Shown in pieces: positions 1 to 8,382 of a stretch of 64,000 nt of DNA. The notes below the pieces were generated by a model. The model was not told the origin of the DNA. It worked only from the letters and a program-made list of their open reading frames with translations, and made no database searches. Location of the stretch: NCBI RefSeq assembly GCF_017573465.1, contig NZ_JAGEPF010000028.1, positions 1 to 64,000 of the forward strand, in the 5' to 3' direction. Source of the DNA: Actinomadura violacea (GTDB lineage: Bacteria; Actinomycetota; Actinomycetes; Streptosporangiales; Streptosporangiaceae). The translations under genes and the position numbers were made by a program. The number at the start of each line of letters is the position of its first letter. Position 1 is the first letter of the stretch.

Positions 1-258
1 GTGCTGCGCCTGACCGTCGCCCTGTCGAACCGGGGCGAACGGGGTCTGCAGGCACGCGACGACTTTCTCGCCGAACGCACCCGGTTCGTGCAGGCCATGC
101 TCGACCGCGCCGCCGGACGCGGCGAGCATCCACCCGACGTTCTGGACGTGCTCGACCACGTCATGGCCCCGATGTACATCCGCGTCCTGTTCGGCGCGGG
201 CCCGCTCACCCCGGACTACATCGCCGGACTGGTCGACCGGCTGCTAGAGCAGACCTGA
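1..258 (+). CDS. TetR-family regulator, C-terminal part (runs in from the left edge)
   Basis: About 85 codons are open from the first base to a TGA at 256-258, so the gene almost certainly begins outside the window and the GTG at base 1 is only an in-frame codon. The tail GAGPLTPDYIAGLVDRLL is typical of the C-terminal ligand and dimer domain of TetR/AcrR repressors, where it forms the last helices. The DNA-binding domain is not present here. The target cannot be inferred. The family call rests on this one segment. Confidence 0.6.
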   Translation: MLRLTVALSNRGERGLQARDDFLAERTRFVQAMLDRAAGRGEHPPDVLDVLDHVMAPMYIRVLFGAGPLTPDYIAGLVDRLLEQT

Positions 259-296
259 TACCCGCCTCCTGGCAGAGATACGGATCGTTGCTGCCC

Positions 297-1076
297 ATGT
301 CCGCGTTCGCCCCTCCCGAAGGCCTGAGCGGCCGTCTGATCACGCCGGAACCCTCGGTGTTCGATGACTCACCTGCGTCCGAGCCGGTGTTGTGGGTCAC
401 CGACGACCTGCTGGACGTGGAGGAGGCCGGGCTACTGTGGGCCGGCCTTCTTCGTCGCCATGGCCAGACCGGTCAATGGCCGCTACTGCTGGGGGCCCGC
501 GATCGTAGCGGCAGGCCGTGGCACACGGGCGAGCTCAACAACCCTCTCGCGCAGGGCAGCGCGGAGGCGGTCGACGTGGAGGCCTATCTCGCCGAAGAAT
601 GGACCGAGGCGTTCAACGACGCGGAACCCTCTCCCTTCGAGGCGTGGCCCGGCCCGGCCCCGGCCGGCGAGCCGGGACCCGACCCCGACCAGTGGGCCAT
701 CGAGCTGGCGAGCAGCCCGTCCGGTATCGCGGACATGCTCACCTGGCTCGACCACGGTCCCTATCTCGGCCTCGTGCACGCCCGCGACGGCGCCGAGGCC
801 GTCCTGGCGTCCGGCTGGCCCGCGGACGTGATCCACGAGGGGCTCAGCGCGGTGCTGCGCACCTGGCAGGAGCGTTACGGCGTGCGTGTCTGCTCCCTTG
901 GCGGCGCCGCCCTCAACGTCACCGTCGCCTGGCCGCCCCGGACCCTCGAACACGCCCGCCGCGTCGCCGCCGAGCACCACGCCTTCTGCCCCGACCTCAG
1001 GCAAGCGTTCTTCGACTTCGAGGAGTACGCGGAATCCATTGTGAACGCCCCGGTCTGGTCATTCTGGTGGGACTGA
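297..1076 (+). CDS. DUF4253-domain protein
   Basis: A 259-residue soluble protein with no signal peptide or membrane helix. The C-terminal third has the features I associate with DUF4253: RYGVRVCSLGGAALNVTVAW followed by ARRVAAEHHAFCPD and an acidic, aromatic end. These proteins are common in actinobacteria and have no established function. I take the ATG at 297, although a TTG lies three codons upstream at 288. It follows the TetR fragment by 38 bases in the same direction, so they may share a transcript. Its last 18 bases overlap the end of a convergent broken hydrolase. Confidence 0.6.
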   Translation: MSAFAPPEGLSGRLITPEPSVFDDSPASEPVLWVTDDLLDVEEAGLLWAGLLRRHGQTGQWPLLLGARDRSGRPWHTGELNNPLAQGSAEAVDVEAYLAEEWTEAFNDAEPSPFEAWPGPAPAGEPGPDPDQWAIELASSPSGIADMLTWLDHGPYLGLVHARDGAEAVLASGWPADVIHEGLSAVLRTWQERYGVRVCSLGGAALNVTVAWPPRTLEHARRVAAEHHAFCPDLRQAFFDFEEYAESIVNAPVWSFWWD

Positions 1077-1570
1077 GAAGCGGTCGGCGATCCAGGCGAG
1101 GATGTCGGGCATGGCGCCGTCGTCGATGCCGCTGATCTGGCCGGGATAGGTGTCGTGTCCCAACCCCGGGTATGTGCGGTAGTCGACAGTGGAGCCGGTG
1201 CGGTGCAGCGCGTGGGCGACCTGGTCGGTCATCGCAGGGGTGACGACCGTGTCCGCCTGGCCCTGCAGGAGCAGGACAGGTCCGGCCACCGGGCGTGTGC
1301 TCGGCGATGGCGGCCAGGTTGGCGGTCGGGGAGGTCAACACGGCGCCGCGCCGGCGCTCGGGTGCCGCACCAGGCGTTCGGCGACGGCGAGCGCGGCACC
1401 GCCGCCCTGGGAATGTCCCCACAGAACCCAGTCGCGGGCGAGGTCGGGCAAGGCGTGGCGGGCGGCCCGCAGTGAGTAGAGGACGTCGTTGACTGCCGCG
1501 GTCTTGTCGCCCCGTCGCCCACGCGCCCCAGCCCGCGAGGCGGCGGCGAGGGGAATCGCGGCGCCTCCGG
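1059..1570 (-). pseudogene. Alpha/beta hydrolase (lipase/esterase type), frameshifted remnant
   Basis: Three reading frames on the minus strand together give a hydrolase. The rightmost part encodes AVNDVLYSLRAARHALPDLA and a nucleophile elbow GHSQGG around 1405-1425, then hits a stop. A second frame continues with LTSPTANLAAIAEHTP. A third, from about 1297 to 1059, supplies LLLQGQADTVVTP (the acid-residue strand) and YPGLGHDTYPG (the catalytic histidine). At least two frameshifts separate these pieces and no N-terminal start is visible, so no functional protein is expected. The order of motifs matches secreted lipase-like and prolyl-oligopeptidase-fold hydrolases. Confidence 0.7.
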
Positions 1571-1626
1571 GCGGGGCGGTGGTCGCAGCGCCGTTACCGG
1601 GCGCTGCCTTGGTGACTCGTCCAGTG

Positions 1627-2478
1627 TCAGGCGACTGTTACTCCACCGTCAGTGGAGTCGGTGGAGCGGCTGAGTTCCTCCCAGGCGTCGAAGTCGTCCT
1701 GGACGCGTTGGCGCCCGGCGGCGACCAGGCGTAGCGCGTCCGAGCCGAGCAGGATGTGCACGGGCGGCTTCTCTGCCTCCAGGAGGGCGAGGACGGCGTC
1801 GCCGGCGCGATCGGGGTCGCCGATGCCCTGACCTGCGAGGGTCTGGCGGCGGGTCCGGATCGGGTCGAACAGCGCGTCGTAGTCGGCGATACTGCGGGGC
1901 GCGCGGACCAGTGACCTGCCTGCCCAGTCGGTTCGGAACGCGCCGGGAGCCACGGCGGTGACCCGCACGCCGAACTGGGTGACCTCTTGGGCGAGGGTGC
2001 CGGTCATGCCTTCCAGGGCGTGTTTGGTGCCTTCGTAGTACGCCAGTCCGGGGAAGGTGGTGTGCCCGCCCATCGAGGTGATGACGAAGATGTGGCCGTC
2101 GCGCCGCTCCCGCATGCCGGGCAGGACCGCTTTCACGGTCGCCACCGTGCCGAAGACGTTGACCTCGAACTGGCGGCGGACATCGGCCATCGATGTCTCT
2201 TCGAAGGTGCCTTCGAGCCCGTAGCCGGCGTTGGCGACGAGCACTTCGACCGGGCCCAGTTCCGCTTCGGCGGCCCGCACCGTGGGGTCGATCCGGTCCT
2301 CGTCGGACAGGTCGAGGACGTAGGCCCGGGCGCGGTCGGGGTCCAGTGCCCGGAAGGCGGCCGCGTGCTCTTCGGTGCGCACGGTGCCCGCGACCCGGTG
2401 CCCGGCCGTCAGGGCCCGTCGGGCGATGGCCAGTCCGAGGCCGGTGCTGACGCCGGTGATCAGGAATGTCTTGCTCAC
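1627..2478 (-). CDS. Short-chain dehydrogenase/reductase
   Basis: A 283-residue classical SDR. The N-terminal cofactor motif is TGVSTGLGLAIA (TGxxxGxG), followed by NAGYG (NNAG-like) and the catalytic YxxxK seen as YEGTKHALEG. The preceding strand VITSMGG holds the catalytic serine. It should be a cytosolic NAD(P)H-dependent oxidoreductase; the substrate is unknown. I start at GTG 2478, preceded by an AAAGGAC ribosome site, because upstream codons are low-complexity and outside the Rossmann fold. An XRE-family regulator lies 118 bases upstream in the same direction and probably controls it. The closest relatives by look are actinobacterial 'SDR family NAD(P)-dependent' proteins of about 280 residues. 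Confidence 0.85.
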   Translation of the reverse strand: MSKTFLITGVSTGLGLAIARRALTAGHRVAGTVRTEEHAAAFRALDPDRARAYVLDLSDEDRIDPTVRAAEAELGPVEVLVANAGYGLEGTFEETSMADVRRQFEVNVFGTVATVKAVLPGMRERRDGHIFVITSMGGHTTFPGLAYYEGTKHALEGMTGTLAQEVTQFGVRVTAVAPGAFRTDWAGRSLVRAPRSIADYDALFDPIRTRRQTLAGQGIGDPDRAGDAVLALLEAEKPPVHILLGSDALRLVAAGRQRVQDDFDAWEELSRSTDSTDGGVTVA

Positions 2479-2596
2479 TGCGGGTGTCCTTTCGTGGATG
2501 AGTGTCAGGCCGCAGGGCGTGCGTGGGCACGGCGGCATGGACCCCGCGGGTACGGCGGGGCCGTGGTGGTGCTGGATCGCCCGGTTCGGGCGGTGG

Positions 2597-3472
2597 TCAG
2601 GACTCGGCGATGGCGTCCGAGGTGGTCGCGGTGGCGGGTTCGCTGCCCCAGCTGGCCAGCAGTCGCAGGCGTTCCTGAGACGGCGAGCCGGACGGCGCGG
2701 TGTAGACGACGAGCGATTGGCCCGGGTCGGCGACCGAGGTGAAGATCTCGTACTGCAGTTCCAGGTCACCGACGACGGGGTGGTGGAGGCGCTTGAGGCC
2801 GGTGCTGCGTTCCTGGACGCGGTGTTCCGACCACCACGCCGGGAACTCGGGTGAGCGCATCATCAGCTCACCGATCAGGTTGGCGATGCGCTGGTTGCGC
2901 GGCTGGGCGGCGGCGGCCAGCCGCAACCCGTGCACGTAGTCGCGGGCGACGCGTTCCCAGTCGCACCACACCAGGCGAGCACGCGGATCCAGCAGCGTCC
3001 AGCGCGCCATGCTGCGTTCCCGGCGCGGCAGTTCGGCCACATCGGGAAACAGCAGCGCCCACAACGGGTTCCCGCCGACGACGGTGAGGTTCCGGTCGCT
3101 GACGAAAGCAGCGGCCAGATCCATCGACTCCAGCACCTGCCGCAGCGCCGGCCGTAGCCGTGACGAGTGCTCGGCCTGGTCCTTGCGCCCGGCCGCGGCG
3201 CCCGCGAGGGCGAACAGATGCCGCCGCTCGATGTCGTCGAACCGCAGTGCGTCGCAGAGGGCGTGCAGTACCTGTTCGGACGGCTGCCGGGCGCGGCCTT
3301 GCTCCAGACGGGTGTAGTACTCGGTGCTCACCCCCGCCAGTTGCGCGACCTCACCGCGCCGCAGACCGGCGACCCGGCGACCGGCGTCGAACTCGACCGG
3401 CAGACCGATCTCATCCGGCGTCAGTCCAGCACGGCGGGCCCGCAGGAAGTCGCCCAAGTCGTTATCGCCCAT
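2597..3472 (-). CDS. XRE-family transcriptional regulator with MmyB-like ligand domain
   Basis: A 291-residue regulator. Residues about 10-70 form an XRE helix-turn-helix (LRRGEVAQLAGVSTEYYTRL is the core), and the rest is the MmyB-type ligand-binding domain, with the typical VVGGNPLWALLFPD and NLIGELMMRSPEF stretches. This architecture is very common in actinomycetes, usually next to an SDR or MFS gene that it controls. Here the co-directional SDR follows after 118 bases. The start at ATG 3472 places the helix-turn-helix near the N-terminus as expected; in-frame codons further upstream have no family similarity. The ligand is unknown. Confidence 0.85.
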   Translation of the reverse strand: MGDNDLGDFLRARRAGLTPDEIGLPVEFDAGRRVAGLRRGEVAQLAGVSTEYYTRLEQGRARQPSEQVLHALCDALRFDDIERRHLFALAGAAAGRKDQAEHSSRLRPALRQVLESMDLAAAFVSDRNLTVVGGNPLWALLFPDVAELPRRERSMARWTLLDPRARLVWCDWERVARDYVHGLRLAAAAQPRNQRIANLIGELMMRSPEFPAWWSEHRVQERSTGLKRLHHPVVGDLELQYEIFTSVADPGQSLVVYTAPSGSPSQERLRLLASWGSEPATATTSDAIAES

Positions 3473-3655
3473 GCCCCAAGTCTGCTGTTCACCCAGCCGA
3501 TCACCAAGGGCGAAGCTGGTCCTGCCAGTACTACGCACCAGGTCGTGCGAGGCCGCGAGACCCCTGCAAGGGCCGCCGGGAACGTGATCGTGCGTGGTGA
3601 GACCGGCCGATCGGCGGTGGCCGTGCCGCCTACTGGCCGATCAGGCCGGGTGGGC

Positions 3656-4951
3656 TCACTGAGCCGGCGCCACTGCGGTTGGTTGCGCGTCCTCGGGCTC
3701 TTGCCGGGTCCGGTGCCGGCGCATCGGAGGGTTGACGAGACCGACGGTGATGACGGTGGTCGCGGCCGCCAGGCCGCCCGCCAGGAGAGCCACGGGCGCG
3801 GAGGTGAGGGAGGCGAGGAGTCCTGCGCGGAAGTTGCCGATCTCGGGCCCGGCGATGCCGATGACGTGTTCGACCGAGGAGACCCGGCCCCGGTAGTGGT
3901 CGGGTGTTTCGAGCTGGACGAGCGCGCCTCGGGTGATGACGGCGATGGTGTCAGCCGCGCCGGCGGCCGCCAGGCAGGACAGGGCGAGCCACAGCGGCCC
4001 GGCCAGGCCGAAGCCGGCGAGGGCCAGGCCCCATGCCGTCGCCGCGACGAGCTGGACCAGCGCGCTGCGGCGCAGCCGGGTGACGGTGCCGGAGAGCGTG
4101 CCGGCGGTGAGTCCGCCGACCGCGATCGCGGACAGGAACAGCCCCAGGGTTCGGGGGTCGCCGCCGAAGCGGAGTTCGTTGACCAGGGGGAACAGTGCGA
4201 CGGGCATGGCCAGGCCGGTCGCCGCGAGGTCGACGGCGAAGGAGCCCCACAGGGTCGGGCGCCGCAGGATGACGCGCCAGCCCCCTGGGAGCGGCCCGCG
4301 GCGTTGACGCGCGCCCGGCCCGGGGTGCTGCTCATCGCCGGTGCGCGGCGGGGGCATCGCGGGCAGCCGGACCACGGCGGCCAGTGACGCGGCGGTGGTC
4401 AGGGCCTGGATGGCGTATGCGGCGGGATACCGCCATTGCGCGAGGACGATGCCGGCGATGGCGGGTCCTATCAGCATCGCCGCCTGGAAGGCGAGGTTCT
4501 GCAGGGCGAGCCCGGCGGCGACCTGGTCGGCGGGCAGCAGCCGGACCGGGAAGGTGCGCCGGGCCGGTGCCCCGAGGGCCGCACAGCCGGCCTGGGCGGC
4601 GACCAGTGCGAGCAGCAGCGTCACCGATCGGTTGTCCGCGGCGGCCTGCACGACGAGGCCGATGGCCGCCAGCGCCTGGCCGCCGGTGGCGGCGCGGACG
4701 AGGCTCCGGCGGTCGACGGTGTCGGCCAGCGCCCCGCCGACCAGGCCGAGGACGAGGAGCGGCACGCCGGTGGCCAGCCCGATGGCCCCCGTCCACAGCG
4801 GGCTACGGGTCAGCTCCCAGACCTGCTGCAGGACGGCGACGACGGCGATCTGCTGACCGATCGAAGCGAGCGAGGCGCCGATCCACAGGGCGCGGTACGG
4901 CCGGCTGCTGCGCAGCGGGCGGACGTCGAGGAGCGTGTCACGCCAGGCCAC
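3656..4951 (-). CDS. MFS transporter (12-helix, MarR-linked efflux type)
   Basis: An integral membrane protein of about 431 residues. The region from RPYRALWIGASLASIGQQIA onwards shows alternating hydrophobic helices, with the cytoplasmic loop motif GALADTVDRRSLV (GxxaDrxxRR) between helices 2 and 3. It resembles the proton-driven MFS exporters annotated as MFS_3/enterobactin-exporter-like. The substrate is unknown. The start is uncertain: I choose GTG 4951, which begins 3 bases after the end of the upstream MarR gene, and reject a longer reading that would overlap the regulator by 60 codons with arginine-rich sequence. Tight coupling to the MarR gene suggests drug- or ligand-inducible efflux. 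Confidence 0.8.
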   Translation of the reverse strand: MAWRDTLLDVRPLRSSRPYRALWIGASLASIGQQIAVVAVLQQVWELTRSPLWTGAIGLATGVPLLVLGLVGGALADTVDRRSLVRAATGGQALAAIGLVVQAAADNRSVTLLLALVAAQAGCAALGAPARRTFPVRLLPADQVAAGLALQNLAFQAAMLIGPAIAGIVLAQWRYPAAYAIQALTTAASLAAVVRLPAMPPPRTGDEQHPGPGARQRRGPLPGGWRVILRRPTLWGSFAVDLAATGLAMPVALFPLVNELRFGGDPRTLGLFLSAIAVGGLTAGTLSGTVTRLRRSALVQLVAATAWGLALAGFGLAGPLWLALSCLAAAGAADTIAVITRGALVQLETPDHYRGRVSSVEHVIGIAGPEIGNFRAGLLASLTSAPVALLAGGLAAATTVITVGLVNPPMRRHRTRQEPEDAQPTAVAPAQ

Positions 4952-4953
4952 CG

Positions 4954-5481
4954 CTACGGCCGGGTCGTGGTGGAAGGCGCTTCGGGCCCGACGGCGGGCA
5001 GCAGCCCGTCGAGGTGGAGAAGGATCCGTTCTCTCATGGGCCGCCTGGCCAGGGCGTTCTCGAGTTCGGTGACGGCGGCGCTGAGCGGATGGGGCGCCTC
5101 GTCGTCGAGTTCGGCGATCGCTGCCTCGGTCGCGCGCCATTCGGCTTCGAGGAAGGGGATGAGGGCGCGGCCGCGGTCGGTCAGGGTGATGCGCCGCGTG
5201 CGGGCGTCGGCGCCGGGTTCGGAAGCGACCAGGCCTTCACGGCGCATCGCCGCGATCGTCTGGCTCATCGCCGAGTGCGAGCGCTCCAGCGACTCGGCCA
5301 GTTCACGGATCGTCAGCGGGCCGGCATGGGCGAGCCGGATCAGGGGGTAGGCGAACCGGGGGCGGACGCCCTCGATGCCCCGGTCGGTGTACAGGGATTC
5401 GATCTGGCTATCGATGTCGGCCAGCAGGGTGTGCAGCGCGTGCCACCGGCCCGGCGAAGCGGTGGGGTCAGAAGATGTCAC
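4954..5481 (-). CDS. MarR-family regulator
   Basis: A 175-residue winged-helix repressor. Residues about 50-120 contain the MarR core GPLTIRELAESLERSHSAMS and the wing RREGLVASEPGADARTRRIT ending in LTDRGRALI, both diagnostic. It is the first gene of a two-gene unit with the MFS exporter, which begins 3 bases later. The GTG start at 5481 abuts an imperfect palindrome that is the likely operator, so autorepression is expected. The effector is unknown. Confidence 0.9.
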   Translation of the reverse strand: MTSSDPTASPGRWHALHTLLADIDSQIESLYTDRGIEGVRPRFAYPLIRLAHAGPLTIRELAESLERSHSAMSQTIAAMRREGLVASEPGADARTRRITLTDRGRALIPFLEAEWRATEAAIAELDDEAPHPLSAAVTELENALARRPMRERILLHLDGLLPAVGPEAPSTTTRP

Positions 5482-5502
5482 AGCACTAATATAACAGCGC
5501 TG
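5481..5502. promoter_or_regulatory. Probable MarR operator (imperfect 22-bp palindrome)
   Basis: The ends CAGC-CT and AG-GCTG flank an AT-rich centre (TATA) and 16 of 22 positions match the reverse complement. In this GC-rich DNA such an AT-rich dyad touching the MarR start codon is a good candidate for an autoregulatory MarR site. It lies between the MarR gene and the divergent gene at 5598, so it may act on both. Confidence 0.5.
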
Positions 5503-5597
5503 ATGCTTTCTGTCGGGCTGGTGGTGGACGAGGGCGGCGGAGGGCAGGAGACCTGGCTTACAGGCCGTTCAGGTGAGGCGAGGAGACGAGCACTGCC

Positions 5598-5963
5598 ATG
5601 AAGCCGATCGTCGCTCCGTACGGCCGCTGGGAGCCGGCGACCCCTGCGCAGGTCGCCTCGCTGTTTTCGGCCCGGCGGATCCAGGTGATGCTCGACGAGA
5701 CAAGACACGGCGAATGGGCATCGCGCCGCGACTCGGGTCTCCGCCGCCCCTGGGCCGACATCGGGGACGTCAGCCCGGACGGCGTCCCCTACCTCGCACC
5801 CGAAATCCAGCTGTACTACAAAGCCGAACAGCCTCGGCCAAAGGACGAGATCGATTTCCTCGCGGCGTTGCCCTTCCTCACCGCTGAGCGGCGGCGCTGG
5901 CTGAGCGAAGCCTTGTCACGCGGCTTCGGAGAACACCCCTGGCAAGAACGGCTCACCTGTTGA
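5598..5963 (+). pseudogene. Nucleotidyltransferase-like protein with internal in-frame deletion
   Basis: An open frame of 121 residues. The first about 25 residues (APYGRWEPATPAQVASLF) match the start of a family of actinobacterial proteins related to aminoglycoside nucleotidyltransferases. The sequence then jumps directly to RIQVMLDE, normally about 80-90 residues further on, and continues to the normal end (YLAPEIQLYYKA and RPKDEIDF, HPWQERL). The missing middle should hold the glycine-rich and acidic metal-binding catalytic motif, so the product is probably inactive. Family and expected length are from memory. The junction lies at about 5670-5680. Reading frame is preserved, so a short protein may still be made. 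Confidence 0.55.
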
Positions 5964-5984
5964 ACCAGGTCATTTCGCGACCGG

Positions 5985-7439
5985 TCAGAGGGCGGGGACC
6001 GTGGCGTCCTCGCTGGGTTGGCGCTGTGGTGGGCGGGAGGGGATGAGCAGGGCGAGCACGATGGAGATGGCGGCGAAGCCCAGGACCCACCAGAAGGTGC
6101 GCCCGTAGGCGCCGGCCAGGCCGTCGGGGGTGATGGTCTGGGTGTCGACGAGGTGGTCGATGCGGTTCTGCAGCACGATGATGAGGACGGCCGAGCCGAA
6201 CGAGGAGCCGAGCTGCATGATGATCCGGTTCGCTGCGCTGGCCCGTGGGATCGCCGGTCCCGGGATGTCGCGGATCGCGGCGGCCATGGCGGGGACCATG
6301 ACCATGCCGATACCGGCGCCGCTGAGCACGAGTGCGCCGCTGAGCAGCACCTCGTTGGTGTGCGTCCCGAGCTGGGTGAACATGGCCGAGCCGGCGCCGG
6401 TGAGGGCCAGGCCGCAGATGACCAGCAGCCTGGGGGCCGCTCGGTCGGCGAGCTTGCCGACGGCGAACAGGGAGACGGCCATGCCGAGTCCCTGCGGAGC
6501 CAGGAGGAGCCCGGCCTCCAGCACGCTGTGCTGGCGGGCTTGCTGGTAGTAGAGCGGCAGGACCCCCACCGCGCCGAACAGGGCGACGCTGGCGAAGAAC
6601 AGCACGCTGGAGGAGGACAGGAAGCTGCGGACCTTCAGCAGCCGCAGGTCGACGATCGGGGTGTCGATGCGCAGGGCGTGCACGCAGAACGCCGCGAGCA
6701 GCGCGAGGCCGATCATCAGCGGGATCACGACGTGGCGGTCGGTGAACGTTCCGTACTTGCCGGCCTCGGTGAGCGCGAAGACCACCATCGCGCAGCCCGG
6801 GGCCAGCAGCAGCAGGCCGAGGACGTCCAGCCGCCCGGCGTGGGGCGACCTGGCGGTGGGCATGGCCCGCCAGGCGAGGACGATGGCGGCCAGGCACACC
6901 GGAACGTTGATGAAGAAGATCCAGCGCCAGTTCCAGTCCTCGACGATGACGCCGCCGAGGACCGGGCCCAGCACCGGGGCCAGGGCCGAGGGGACCCCCA
7001 TCACGCCCATGACGCGGCCCAGCCTTGACGGGCCGGCCTCTTGGGCGAGGATCGCCATGCCCAGGGGGAGCACCATGCCGCCGCCCAGGCCCTGCAGGAG
7101 GCGGAACGCGATGAGGCTGGGCGCGTCCCAGGCGGCGCCGCACAGCACCGACCCGAGCAGGAACAGGCCGATGCTGATGATCCACATCGTCCTCGCGCCG
7201 AAGCGGTCCAGGGTCCAGCCGGACAGGGCCATCACCGCGGCCATCGCCAGCAGGTAGCCGGTGGTGACCCACTGGATGGTGAGCAGGGAGGTGTCGAACT
7301 CCTTGAGCAGGGTGTTGTACGCGATGTTGGTCATCGTCGCGTCCATCTGCATCATGATCGCGCCCAGCGTGACGGTGATCATGAGGGTGACCAGGCGGGC
7401 GGGCAGCCGTCCGCCGTCCGCTCGTTCGTTGATTGTCAC
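5985..7439 (-). CDS. DHA2-family (EmrB/QacA-type) MFS drug exporter
   Basis: A 484-residue membrane protein with about 14 predicted helices. It carries the MFS motif A (SGWTLDRFGARTMW) after helix 2, the antiporter motif C (ALAPVLGPVLGGVIV) in helix 5, and the acidic residue in helix 1 (MMQMDATMTNIAY) typical of proton-coupled DHA2 exporters. The GTG start at 7439 has a GGAAGAAG site 8 bases upstream. A TetR gene follows upstream in the same direction with 109 bases between them, and is the likely controller. The substrates are probably cationic or amphipathic toxic compounds, by family only. Confidence 0.9.
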   Translation of the reverse strand: MTINERADGGRLPARLVTLMITVTLGAIMMQMDATMTNIAYNTLLKEFDTSLLTIQWVTTGYLLAMAAVMALSGWTLDRFGARTMWIISIGLFLLGSVLCGAAWDAPSLIAFRLLQGLGGGMVLPLGMAILAQEAGPSRLGRVMGVMGVPSALAPVLGPVLGGVIVEDWNWRWIFFINVPVCLAAIVLAWRAMPTARSPHAGRLDVLGLLLLAPGCAMVVFALTEAGKYGTFTDRHVVIPLMIGLALLAAFCVHALRIDTPIVDLRLLKVRSFLSSSSVLFFASVALFGAVGVLPLYYQQARQHSVLEAGLLLAPQGLGMAVSLFAVGKLADRAAPRLLVICGLALTGAGSAMFTQLGTHTNEVLLSGALVLSGAGIGMVMVPAMAAAIRDIPGPAIPRASAANRIIMQLGSSFGSAVLIIVLQNRIDHLVDTQTITPDGLAGAYGRTFWWVLGFAAISIVLALLIPSRPPQRQPSEDATVPAL

Positions 7440-7548
7440 CAGGGGGCTTCTTCCTTTGAGGGCGCCGGCACCACCGATTTGGGCATGCCGGATGGCGCGG
7501 TCACCAAGGAGGCGCCGCGGGCGCGAACGAGGGGGAGGCGGTGGGGTG

Positions 7549-8202
7549 CTAGCGGGGTGTGTCGGCCGGCGGCATCGGCAGGCCGGCCGCCAGTTGTCTC
7601 AGCGCCTCCCGCAGCAGTTCGGTGAGCGGGGCCGGTGGGTCGGACCGCAGCCACCGGTCGGTGGCGACGTGAACGGCGGCCGTCACCGTGGCGGCGACCA
7701 GCCGGGGGAACAGGTCGCGATCGGCGTCGGTTCCGGTGCGGTCGGCGACCGCCGCGGTGAACTCGTTGCCGGCCGCCATGCCGATCCTCAGGGTCTCGGC
7801 CTGCAGGGCCGGCTCGGCGGCGATCAGCCGGATGCCGGCGAGCGTCTGCGGATCAGGGGTGCCGTGCGCCTGGTCCGAGCCCGCCAGCGGAGCGAGGACG
7901 GCCTTCGTGATCGCTTCCCACAGTGGCTCATCGCCGGGGCGTTCTCGCAGTTCCCGGGCTGATCGCCGCATCCGGTCGACGTGACGCGCCGCCAGCGCCT
8001 CGTACTTGCTCGTGAAGTAGTTGTTGAAGGTCCGCGTCGACACCCGCACCTCGGCGGCGATGTCCTCGACCCGCACGTTCTCCAGCCCCCGCTCGACGGC
8101 CAGCCGCACCGCGGCCAGCGTCAACGCCTCCCGGGTCGCCTGCTTCTTCCATTCCCGCAGCCCGGACTGCGGACGGTCCTCCTGTGCACGGTCGATCGCC
8201 AT
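7549..8202 (-). CDS. TetR-family repressor
   Basis: A 217-residue repressor. Residues about 20-65 form the TetR helix-turn-helix (VEDIAAEVRVSTRTFNNYF, then TSKYEAL), and the C-terminal domain has the alternating helices of the MftR-like/TetR C-terminal group. ATG 8202 is the first good start and is preceded by a multi-part inverted repeat. The exporter gene downstream in the same direction is the likely target and the repressor probably autoregulates. The ligand is unknown. Confidence 0.9.
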   Translation of the reverse strand: MAIDRAQEDRPQSGLREWKKQATREALTLAAVRLAVERGLENVRVEDIAAEVRVSTRTFNNYFTSKYEALAARHVDRMRRSARELRERPGDEPLWEAITKAVLAPLAGSDQAHGTPDPQTLAGIRLIAAEPALQAETLRIGMAAGNEFTAAVADRTGTDADRDLFPRLVAATVTAAVHVATDRWLRSDPPAPLTELLREALRQLAAGLPMPPADTPR

Positions 8203-8217
8203 GACCCCACTCTACAA

Positions 8218-8257
8218 AAACTTTCTGGCTCGGCAAAGTTTCTGAGCCGGAAAGTTT
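8218..8257. promoter_or_regulatory. TetR operator region: long inverted repeat with an extra half-site
   Basis: The arm AAACTTTCTGGCTC (8218-8231) is matched by GAGCCGGAAAGTTT (8244-8257) at 13 of 14 positions, with a 12-base spacer. The spacer itself contains another AAAGTTT (8235-8241). So three copies of the heptamer lie within 40 bases, just upstream of the TetR start. This fits two overlapping repressor dimers or cooperative binding. Confidence 0.65.
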
Positions 8258-8382
8258 GAGCCGGGCTGATCGTCCGGAAGACGGGAGACTCGGCACCGCG
8301 GCCAGGCGCGGCCGATGTCGCTTCCGTCCAGGTCAGCGGTCTGATCCAGCACTGAGGCGCCGGCCACGGTGTAGGCGCTGCT

